Part shown: positions 1-6,355 of the stretch, in pieces
Numbering within the stretch: position 1 is the first letter of the stretch
Layout: each line of letters opens with the position of its first letter
Origin: JAIXRY01 sp964444515
GTDB taxonomy: Bacteria; Patescibacteriota; Minisyncoccia; Phycocordibacterales; UBA9973
Reading direction: 5' to 3'
Length of the DNA stretch: 17,427 nucleotides
Assembly (NCBI GenBank): GCA_964444515.1
Contig: CAYUGY010000014.1
Coordinates: forward strand, 1-17,427
Made by a program: the position numbers and the translations under genes
The notes under the pieces: model-generated
What the model was told of the DNA's origin: nothing
The model's input: the letters and a program-made list of their open reading frames with translations, nothing else
Database searches by the model: none

Positions 1-24
1 CGCCTTCGGCGCGCGCGGATTTTT
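1..24 (+). terminator. Right half of a GC-rich intrinsic terminator cut by the window edge
   Basis: The window opens with CGCC-TTC-GGCG followed by a CG-rich arm and a run of six T. This is the loop and right arm of a hairpin terminator whose left arm is outside the window. It would end a plus-strand gene lying to the left. It is much more GC-rich than the sequence after it. Confidence 0.45.
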
Positions 25-108
25 TCCTTTCCGAACGCGAAGTTTCACTTTGTGAGCTCACCGTACCTACAATGGAACACCATTGAAAATATGGTTATTA
101 AGTGGAAT

Positions 109-122
109 TCAGTATTTACTGA
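109..122. repeat. Perfect dyad, operator candidate 1
   Basis: TCAGTA and TACTGA are perfect inverted arms around a TT centre. A related dyad (AGTAT-TT-ATACT) occurs at 271-282 over the candidate promoter, so one repressor might bind both. No binding protein is identified. Confidence 0.4.
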
Positions 123-268
123 CTTCAACCTAGTAGGTGCAGTATAGCAAAATAGGCTTATTTTACAAGAAATAACCTACAAAAACCTATAATTATCTTT
201 ACCTATTAAATAATAGAACTAATATAAACAACGATACAGAATGATAATAAATGATAACTTAGGAAAAC

Positions 269-297
269 TTAGTATTTATACTGATAAACAGTATGAT
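269..297 (+). promoter_or_regulatory. Candidate promoter of the restriction-modification operon
   Basis: TTAGTA (269-274), a 17-bp spacer and TATGAT (292-297) fit a weak sigma-70 promoter. The dyad AGTAT-TT-ATACT (271-282) covers the -35 end and the start of the spacer, which would suit repression. The predicted leader would be about 60 nt. The -35 is poor, so this is tentative. Confidence 0.3.
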
Positions 298-363
298 AAC
301 AGTTATGGAAATATTGGAATTTATAGGAATAACAGGCAAAGTCTTTAACAATTTCGGCACAAT

Positions 364-960
364 ATGAGTAAAACAGAATCAGATGGATTAAAGAAAATAA
401 GTACCAGCTTTCTCAAAAAGCATAAATACTTTGAAGGATTTAGGGGCGGAACTATAAATTGGACCAGTGGATGGTCCGAGAATAAGAGCAGTGTTGGTAT
501 AAATGTTTCAACTTTAGATGAAAAGTATTTAAGAATCTATTACACACAAACTGATAGATATACCGAAGAGAAAAAGGATTTTGATTATAAAATACCTTTA
601 ACAACCACACCTTGTAATTATGGTGGTAAAAGATATTGGTTTACTTGCCCTTGGTATAAGAATGGTAATTATTGCGGTAAACGAGTTGGGGTCCTTTATA
701 AAGATGGCGACTATTTTGCTTGTCGTCATTGCTACAACCTGACTTATTCAAGCAGAAATTTAAGCGGATTCTCAAAAATGTTCGGCAATGTCACTATGCC
801 AGATGTAGATAAGGCTAGAGAAAGAGTAAAAATTACACACTACAAAGGAAAACCTACAAGAAAATATCTTAGTTATTTAAAGAAGGACGAGAGACTCGAA
901 AATGCTTTTATTGGTATGGCATTTTCTTTAGATAGAAAAGTGGGTAGATTAAAAACATAA
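364..960 (+). CDS. Zinc-ribbon protein, first gene of the restriction operon
   Basis: A 198-residue soluble protein. The centre carries a likely zinc-binding site made by C95, C104, C120 and C123 (CPW, eight residues to the next Cys, then CRHC), with an extra C84 just before. The stretch around RYWFTCP and FACRHCYNLTY resembles a family of short uncharacterised zinc-ribbon proteins that I recall from bacterial mobile elements; I know no function for it. The basic C-terminal third (residues 145-198) would suit nucleic-acid binding. It lies 20 bp before mod on the same strand and is probably co-transcribed. It could be a controller of the system, an accessory factor or an unrelated passenger. 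The start is the first ATG of the frame; no clear Shine-Dalgarno sequence is seen. Confidence 0.75.
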   Translation: MSKTESDGLKKISTSFLKKHKYFEGFRGGTINWTSGWSENKSSVGINVSTLDEKYLRIYYTQTDRYTEEKKDFDYKIPLTTTPCNYGGKRYWFTCPWYKNGNYCGKRVGVLYKDGDYFACRHCYNLTYSSRNLSGFSKMFGNVTMPDVDKARERVKITHYKGKPTRKYLSYLKKDERLENAFIGMAFSLDRKVGRLKT

Positions 961-980
961 AATTTGGTAATATAAACAAT

Positions 981-2660
981 ATGGCTTCACTTAATTTTAA
1001 AGGAAAATCTGCGGTATGGAATCATCATCTTTCCGTTCCTTATCATACTTTTGAAAAAGATAAAAAGTCTTCACTGTCTGGTCAAAGTGAAAATGAAAAT
1101 TTACTTATTGAGGGTGATAATCTTCTTGCATTAAAAGCCCTACTTCCTAAATATCAAGGAAAAATAAAATGTATTTATATTGACCCTCCATACAACACAG
1201 GAAATGAAGGTTGGGTGTATAACGATAATGTGAATAACCCGATTATTAAAAGTTGGTTAGGTGAAACTGTGGGAAAAGAAGGAGAAGACCTTTCAAGACA
1301 CGACAAGTGGTTGTGTATGATGACACCAAGATTAAAATTACTTCAAGAGCTACTCGCTGATGAAGGAATCATTTTTGTAAGTATAGATGAAAATGAAGTT
1401 CATCACTTAAAATGTTTAATGAACGAAATTTTCGGGGCTGAAAATTTTATTGCAGAATTACCTACAATTATGAATTTAAAAGGAAATCAAGATGAATTTG
1501 GTTTTGCAGGAACACACGAGTATACACTTGTTTATGCTAAAATTAAGAATGAGAAACTCATACTGAACGACTTTATTCTTGATGAAGAAGAAGCGGAAGA
1601 TTGGCAAGAAGATGATATTGGTTTCTTTAAAAAAGGTGCAAATTTAAAATCTACTGGAACTAATGCACCTAGAGAGAAAAGACCAAATTTATATTTTCCA
1701 CTTTATATATCAAAGAATAATGAATTATCCATTGAACGTCAGTCAAAAAATGATATAGAAATCTATCCAATTACAGACGGTAAAGAAATGTCTTGGCGTT
1801 GGGGTAAGGATAAGTTTATTAGAGAGCCATATAATATAATTATCTCGGGAGAAGGCTCAAATATTTCTATATATAAAAAACAGAGACCAAGCTTAGGTGA
1901 CCTGCCAAGCAAAAAACCAAAATCTCTTTTTTATAAACCTGAATATAGTAGCGGAAATGGTACCGCACAATTAAAAAACTTGTTTGGGAAAAAGATTTTT
2001 GACAACCCAAAGCCTGTTGACCTTATTAAGGACTTTTTAAATATTGCTGGGAATAAGGACGCAATTATTCTCGATTCTTTTGCAGGTTCTGGGACAACTG
2101 CACAAGCAGTTCTTGAATTAAACAAAGAGGATGGAGAAGAAGGAAAAAGAAAGTTTATTTTAATTCAATTACCTGAAACTTTGAGTGAAAAAGCACAGGC
2201 AAAATCTGCTGGTTATGACTATGTTCACGAAATAACTCGTGACCGTATTAAAAAAGTTATCTCTAGAGACAAATTAGAGGTTGGTTTTACTTACTATAAA
2301 CTCGGTTCACCTATCGATGGAAAAAGTTTATTGTCTGGAAAAGATTTACCAACTTGGGATAGTTTTGCAAAATACGCTCACTATCTTGCCACTGGAAAAC
2401 CAATTGAAGAAGTTAAAAAACCAAAGGAATCTTGGGAGATTATTTCTGGCACAAAAGGAACAGGTATCTATTTAATATACAAAGATAAGATTGAGGATTT
2501 AAAAAATCTGGCTATTACTCGTGATTGGCTAGAATCAATTAAGGATAAAAAGGGTAAAAAGATTGTATATGCCCCTGCTTGTTTCCTTGATAAAGAAGTT
2601 CTTGATGAATATGAAATCTCTTTTGTTCAAATTCCCTTTAATCTATTTTCAAGGAGTTAA
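981..2660 (+). CDS. mod: Type III restriction-modification DNA methyltransferase (Mod), N6-adenine, beta class
   Basis: Transfers a methyl group from S-adenosylmethionine to adenine in a specific DNA site, protecting it from the partner nuclease. The 559 residues show the beta-class order: catalytic motif IV DPPYNTG at 68-74 first, SAM-binding motif I DSFAGSGTT at 365-373 later, and a long target-recognition region between them (about 150-340). The N-terminus (VWNHHLSVPYHTF, then GDNLLALKALLP) matches type III Mod proteins. The length is slightly below the common 600-650. It lies 20 bp after the zinc-ribbon gene and 3 bp before res, so Mod and Res form one operon. No simple-sequence tract that would mark phase variation is seen. 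The recognition site cannot be read from the sequence. The reading frame is intact. Confidence 0.93.
   Translation: MASLNFKGKSAVWNHHLSVPYHTFEKDKKSSLSGQSENENLLIEGDNLLALKALLPKYQGKIKCIYIDPPYNTGNEGWVYNDNVNNPIIKSWLGETVGKEGEDLSRHDKWLCMMTPRLKLLQELLADEGIIFVSIDENEVHHLKCLMNEIFGAENFIAELPTIMNLKGNQDEFGFAGTHEYTLVYAKIKNEKLILNDFILDEEEAEDWQEDDIGFFKKGANLKSTGTNAPREKRPNLYFPLYISKNNELSIERQSKNDIEIYPITDGKEMSWRWGKDKFIREPYNIIISGEGSNISIYKKQRPSLGDLPSKKPKSLFYKPEYSSGNGTAQLKNLFGKKIFDNPKPVDLIKDFLNIAGNKDAIILDSFAGSGTTAQAVLELNKEDGEEGKRKFILIQLPETLSEKAQAKSAGYDYVHEITRDRIKKVISRDKLEVGFTYYKLGSPIDGKSLLSGKDLPTWDSFAKYAHYLATGKPIEEVKKPKESWEIISGTKGTGIYLIYKDKIEDLKNLAITRDWLESIKDKKGKKIVYAPACFLDKEVLDEYEISFVQIPFNLFSRS
2651..2656 (+). promoter_or_regulatory. 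Strong Shine-Dalgarno for res
   Basis: AAGGAG lies 7 nt before the ATG at 2664 and inside the last codons of mod. It fixes the res start and allows coupled translation. Such a clear ribosome site contrasts with the apparently leaderless chromosomal genes in this window. Confidence 0.75.
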
Positions 2661-2663
2661 AAT

Positions 2664-5186
2664 ATGATATTAAAAAGCTCACAGCAAAAAGTAGTTAATG
2701 AACTTGAAACTTTCTTCACAAATTGGAAGAACGAGCTTTTGTCATACGAAGAAAGAATCACTAAACTAAAAGTGGCAGGAATGGAAGAAATGGTAAAAGA
2801 TATTGTTCAACCAGTCAAGAAAATATATGAGACAATAAATGAATATAAAGACTTTACAGACCTGCCTGAAATACAAAATGTAGTATACCCTCGGTTATGT
2901 ATTCAAGTGCCAACTGGTGGAGGTAAAACCCTGATTGGTATTGAAACAATAAGGCTATTCCAAAAAGAATTTATTGAACAGAAAAAAGGTTTGGTTGTAT
3001 GGATTGTACATAGTGAGCCAATTTATGAGCAAACAATTCAAAAACTAAAAGATAAGACAAACGCATATCGGCAAAAATTAGACCAAATAAGCGGAGGGCG
3101 AACTTTAATTATTGAAAAGAAAGATGCAATTCGTTTTCAGGATGTAAATGAAAACCTTGTTGTTTTAATGTTGATGATTCAATCAGCTAACCAAGAAAGT
3201 AAAGAAAATTTAAAAGTTTTTAAAGATAGTGGCGTGTTTATGGATTTTTTTCCTTATGAACACGAACAAGAAAAAACTGATGAGCTTTTAAAAGAATACC
3301 CAATGCTTGAATGTTTTGAAGAGCCTCTTTTGGCACGAAAAACAATTAAAACAAGTCTAGGTAATATTGTGAGAGTGTGCAATCCTCTTTTTGTAATTGA
3401 TGAATTTCATAAAGTCTATACCGATTCGCAAAAAAAGGTTTTAGATTCTCTTAATCCTAAATGTATTATTGGACTTTCAGCTACGCCCAAAAATGGAATG
3501 AATGTTCTGGTAAAGATAAAGGGTATGGATTTATACCGCGATGAAATGATTAAGCTTCCAATAAATGTGCGACCTGAATCAAATGATAATTGGCGAGAAA
3601 TGATTGGTGATGTAAAAGAAAAAAGAGATGAACTTGAGTCTATCGCACATAAACATAAGGAACTTAAGGGAGATTATATTCGTCCAATAGCACTACTTCA
3701 AGCTGAGCGAACTGGAAAAGACAAGAGAGATGGAATACATGTTCACGCTGATGATGTAAAAGATTATCTTATACAAATTGGCATTCCAGCTTCACAGATT
3801 GCAATAAAATCTTCTTATGTTGATGATTTAAAAGATGAGATTTTAATGTCTAATGATTGTGATATAAGATATATAATAACTAAACAGGCTTTAATGGAAG
3901 GCTGGGATTGTCCCTTTGCTTATGTTTTAGGTGTTATACCTACATCACGCAGTACAACAGCGCTTACTCAACTTGTAGGGCGTGTTTTACGTCAGCCATA
4001 TACTAAAAGAACTGGTATCCCAGAACTAGATAGTTGTTATACATATTTTAATCACGCAGATGCTGAAGAACTTTTGAATGGTATAAAAATATCACTTGAA
4101 GCTGATGGACTTGAAGATGTAGTAGATACAATCAGAGGAAGTTCTGGTCCAAGTGGTAAAAGTTTGATGTATAAAGATTTTCCTATTCAAAAAAGTATTA
4201 AAGAAAAATATCCTGAATCACTACAATTACCTATTTGGCATATTAAAGACGGTAAAAATACAAGAGTGTTATCTTACCGAAGTGATATTTTACCAAGAAT
4301 TGATTGGAATAAAATTGATATAAAACCTTTAATTAAAAATCTAGAAGATACAGTTGGAAAGCAAAAAATAAAAGGTACTGATTTGCAATACTTTTTAGGT
4401 GGTACTTATCAAGGAGAAGGTAGTAGCTATGAAAAAGAAAATATTGAAGGTGGTGATGAATATATTATTTCACAAATAGTGTCTGAATATATTAGCAATC
4501 CTTTTATTGCACACTCTTTTGTTGATGATGTAATTAAAGGGCTTACAAAAAAAATCTTGAGAGAAGTAATAGAAAATGATTTTGGATATATAGCACACGA
4601 AATTTCTTCTTTTGTTAAAACAGAGTGTCACAAAAACGAAGAGATTGTCTTTAATAAGTTAGTAGAAGAAGGTGTTGTCTTTCTTGCTATTACAGAAAAT
4701 GGTGGTTATCAAATACCTGAAAAGTACTATGCCCCTGCTAAATTTGATGAAGAAAATAATTCAAAAATCATACCCATAAGAACCGACGAAAAATCACTTC
4801 ATTTAGCGGTTGATTTTGTGACTATGAACAACCTTGAAAAGGATATAATTGAAGAACTAAAACAACAAAATAAGGTACTGTGGTGGATGAGAAATAAAGT
4901 TGAGCCGACTGCTTATAAAATACAAGCTTGGAGAAAAAATAAGATATACCCCGACTTTGTGATTGCAAAACAAAATGATGAAGGAAAATTAGAACTCATT
5001 TATATTATTGAAAGCAAGGGAGACCAATTGGCAGAAAATTTAGATACGAAATATAAAGAGCTAGTATTTCAGAAGATGACTGAAGTATCAAATGAAAAGA
5101 GTTTTATAAAAAAATTCTCACAATATGACTTCCAACTTGTACCACAATCAGAGACTAGAAGTGCGATAAGAGCATTATTTAAATAA
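2664..5186 (+). CDS. res: Type III restriction enzyme Res subunit: DEAD/DEAH helicase with C-terminal PD-(D/E)xK nuclease
   Basis: An ATP-driven DNA translocase/nuclease that cuts unmodified DNA together with Mod. Of 840 residues, the superfamily 2 motor is complete: Walker A PTGGGKT (83-89), DEFH box (246-249), SATP (272-275) and motif VI QLVGRVLRQ (436-444). The C-terminus carries the nuclease core: PDF (D764), then E783-S-K785 in IIESKGD, the usual PD-(D/E)xK arrangement of type III Res proteins. All key residues are present, so the enzyme is predicted to be active. It starts 3 bp after mod with a strong ribosome site and ends 3 bp before the GIY-YIG gene. The slightly short length is within the family range as I know it. 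Confidence 0.93.
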   Translation: MILKSSQQKVVNELETFFTNWKNELLSYEERITKLKVAGMEEMVKDIVQPVKKIYETINEYKDFTDLPEIQNVVYPRLCIQVPTGGGKTLIGIETIRLFQKEFIEQKKGLVVWIVHSEPIYEQTIQKLKDKTNAYRQKLDQISGGRTLIIEKKDAIRFQDVNENLVVLMLMIQSANQESKENLKVFKDSGVFMDFFPYEHEQEKTDELLKEYPMLECFEEPLLARKTIKTSLGNIVRVCNPLFVIDEFHKVYTDSQKKVLDSLNPKCIIGLSATPKNGMNVLVKIKGMDLYRDEMIKLPINVRPESNDNWREMIGDVKEKRDELESIAHKHKELKGDYIRPIALLQAERTGKDKRDGIHVHADDVKDYLIQIGIPASQIAIKSSYVDDLKDEILMSNDCDIRYIITKQALMEGWDCPFAYVLGVIPTSRSTTALTQLVGRVLRQPYTKRTGIPELDSCYTYFNHADAEELLNGIKISLEADGLEDVVDTIRGSSGPSGKSLMYKDFPIQKSIKEKYPESLQLPIWHIKDGKNTRVLSYRSDILPRIDWNKIDIKPLIKNLEDTVGKQKIKGTDLQYFLGGTYQGEGSSYEKENIEGGDEYIISQIVSEYISNPFIAHSFVDDVIKGLTKKILREVIENDFGYIAHEISSFVKTECHKNEEIVFNKLVEEGVVFLAITENGGYQIPEKYYAPAKFDEENNSKIIPIRTDEKSLHLAVDFVTMNNLEKDIIEELKQQNKVLWWMRNKVEPTAYKIQAWRKNKIYPDFVIAKQNDEGKLELIYIIESKGDQLAENLDTKYKELVFQKMTEVSNEKSFIKKFSQYDFQLVPQSETRSAIRALFK

Positions 5187-5189
5187 ATT

Positions 5190-5798
5190 ATGAATGAAAT
5201 TATATACATATTAACAAATGAGGCAATGTCTGGTTATGTAAAAATAGGCAAAACCTCAACAAGTCTTGAGCAAAGAGTAAAAGAATTAAGCGCCTCAACA
5301 AGTGTACCGTTACCATTTACATGTTTTTATGCCTGTACTGTTAAAGACTCAGCATTTGTTGAGCGTCAGCTACATGACGCTTTTGATAATCACAGGGTTA
5401 ATCCTAGGAGAGAATTTTTTAAAATTTCTCCTGAAAGAATTGTTTCCGCTTTAAAACTTGCAGAAATAGAGAATATAACACCCAAAAAAGATATTGTTGA
5501 GTCTCAAGAAGACCAAAATGCTTTGAATAATGCAAGAGCCGAAATGCGAGCTAAATTTAGTTTTAGTCTTGTTGATATACCAATAGGTGCTGAGATTGTG
5601 TTTAGCCGAGATGAAAAAATTAAGGCAAAAGTTTTAGATAATAAATCAATTGAATTTAACGGCGAAATAACAAGCCTTTCAACTTCTGCGCAAAAAATTC
5701 TTGGGTATGATTACGGTGTGCAAGGTCCAGCATATTGGACATACGAAGGAGAAACGCTAGATGAAAGAAGAAAGAGATTAGAGGGTCAAGAAGAATAA
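5190..5798 (+). CDS. GIY-YIG (T5orf172-type) nuclease with C-terminal DUF4357/RAMA-like domain
   Basis: A 202-residue protein with two parts. Residues 3-80 are a small GIY-YIG nuclease of the T5orf172/MUG113 type: YIL (6-8), YVKIGKT (16-22), a conserved Arg (R29) and Glu (E59) as putative catalytic positions, then EFFKIS. Residues 126-195 (GAEIVF, SLSTSAQKILG, YWTYEGETLDERR) look like the DUF4357/RAMA-type domain, which is found in restriction-linked proteins and is proposed to read modified DNA. A charged linker (about 95-120) joins them. The gene starts 3 bp after res, so it should be translated with Mod and Res. It may be a third component, an additional modification-dependent nuclease, or a passenger. 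Domain names rest on recalled patterns, not a search. Confidence 0.8.
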   Translation: MNEIIYILTNEAMSGYVKIGKTSTSLEQRVKELSASTSVPLPFTCFYACTVKDSAFVERQLHDAFDNHRVNPRREFFKISPERIVSALKLAEIENITPKKDIVESQEDQNALNNARAEMRAKFSFSLVDIPIGAEIVFSRDEKIKAKVLDNKSIEFNGEITSLSTSAQKILGYDYGVQGPAYWTYEGETLDERRKRLEGQEE

Positions 5799-5803
5799 AT
5801 TTC

Positions 5804-5832
5804 TTGCAAAAGTCTAATGATTTCGGTATAAT
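5804..5832 (+). promoter_or_regulatory. Consensus sigma-70 promoter of the intergenic RNA
   Basis: TTGCAA (5804-5809), a 17-bp spacer and a perfect TATAAT (5827-5832) begin just after the GIY-YIG stop codon. The predicted start is near 5839. No credible protein gene follows for 350 bp, so the promoter appears to serve an RNA gene or a long regulatory leader. Confidence 0.75.
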
Positions 5833-5838
5833 ATATGT

Positions 5839-6166
5839 ACAATTAAATAAAACTCTTGCGGTCGGTATGTCGAATACACTGAAACCACGAACAGAAAACC
5901 AGCAAGAGGTATATCCAGTTAATGCATACACACTTAGCCATAGCTAGCTGTTTTAGAGAAATAAGGTACTTATAGGAGAGATGTCGCCTCGAGGGTTGAA
6001 ATTCCCATTAAAGGACAAAGATACTATGCAAGTATGAAATGAATGTGTGGAATTGGTAATTTGATAAACGCTTTTTTGCGTTTAGTGAGTTACCACTTCT
6101 AAGTTATAAACTGACTTCTCACAAAAGACGATTATCAAATTTTATCAATTTGTAGTCGTCTTTTTT
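5839..6166 (+). ncRNA. Structured non-coding RNA or long regulatory leader between the restriction operon and the recombinase
   Basis: The stretch lies between a consensus promoter and a strong terminator and has no convincing protein gene. It folds by eye into many hairpins. CTCTTGC-GGT (5853-5862) pairs with ACC-A-GCAAGAG (5898-5908), enclosing GTAT/ATAC (5865-5877). ATAAG-GTA-CTTAT is at 5961-5973 and ATACT-ATGCA-AGTAT at 6021-6035. A two-tier hairpin at 6054-6095 consists of TGGTAA/TTACCA outside and TAAACGC-T6-GCGTTTA inside. The terminator closes it at 6123-6166. Bases 5980-5988 are perfectly complementary to 6173-6181 in the leader of the next gene. I do not recognise it as tmRNA, RNase P, 6S, a group I or II intron, a T-box or a known riboswitch. 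It may act alone as a small RNA, or as an attenuator leader for the recombinase operon. Confidence 0.6.
6123..6166 (+). terminator. Intrinsic terminator of the intergenic RNA
   Basis: AAAAGACGA and TCGTCTTTT form the base of a long stem that continues through A-T, G-T and AAATT/AATTT pairs with one bulged C and a TTATC loop. It ends in a run of six T. It should stop transcription 28 bp before the small ORF, so any transcript from 5839 reaches the recombinase only by read-through. Confidence 0.8.
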
Positions 6167-6193
6167 AATTGTGGCGACATCCAAGTAGATAGG

Positions 6194-6355
6194 ATGACTG
6201 ACCTTAAAACATATAAGCAAACGCTTGTAAAAAACGGAATAAATAATCTTTCTGAAGAAGAGATAGTAAAACTAAGGGACCAGCAAGACCAAATGGCTGA
6301 CATCTTTTTTGCTATGTGGGTCGATAAGATTAAAAAAGATAAAATTGAGGTATAA
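6194..6355 (+). CDS. Small 53-residue protein translationally coupled to the recombinase
   Basis: ATG at 6194 opens 53 codons ending in TAA at 6353-6355. The final A is the first base of the recombinase ATG (TAATG), a classic stop-start overlap for coupled translation. The product is hydrophilic, with a charged predicted helix (NLSEEEIVKLRDQQDQMADIF) and a lysine-rich end. I do not recognise a family. By position it could be an excision/directionality factor or a recombinase partner, but this is inference. No upstream in-frame ATG exists back to the terminator, and the ribosome site is weak (AGG abuts the ATG). Confidence 0.6.
   Translation: MTDLKTYKQTLVKNGINNLSEEEIVKLRDQQDQMADIFFAMWVDKIKKDKIEV

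Larger units (their letters stand above)
25..363. promoter_or_regulatory. Non-coding control region rich in inverted repeats
   Basis: I see no gene in these 339 bases. They hold several dyads: CAATGG-AACA-CCATTG (70-85), TCAGTA-TT-TACTGA (109-122), ACCTA-G-TAGGT (128-138) and AGTAT-TT-ATACT (271-282). The word ACCTA recurs at 65, 128, 175, 185 and 201, and ATGATAA at 241, 251 and 293. This density suggests protein-binding sites, either operators for the downstream restriction operon or recombinase/replication sites. Function is inferred only. Confidence 0.4.

Noticed and set aside
60..90. Possible left attachment site: CCTACA at 66-71 matches the tRNA 3' end (8016-8021)
   Set aside because: The match is only six bases. 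A crossover there would give an ancestral tRNA with a broken acceptor stem, so it is not a credible empty-site reconstruction.
5656..5931. 91-codon minus-strand frame over the GIY-YIG end and RNA promoter
   Set aside because: It overlaps a supported gene and a consensus promoter, and has no ribosome site or recognisable domain.
5990..6012. Degenerate tRNA T-arm (GGGTTGAAATTCCC) that might mark a tRNA-like end of the RNA
   Set aside because: The loop lacks the conserved TTCRA pattern and there is no matching acceptor stem nearby.
5839..6166. Known RNA classes for the structured RNA (tmRNA, RNase P, group I or II intron, T-box, common riboswitches)
   Set aside because: None of their invariant sequence blocks could be found by eye. 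An ACAGAAA word recalls RNase P, but its other conserved regions are missing.
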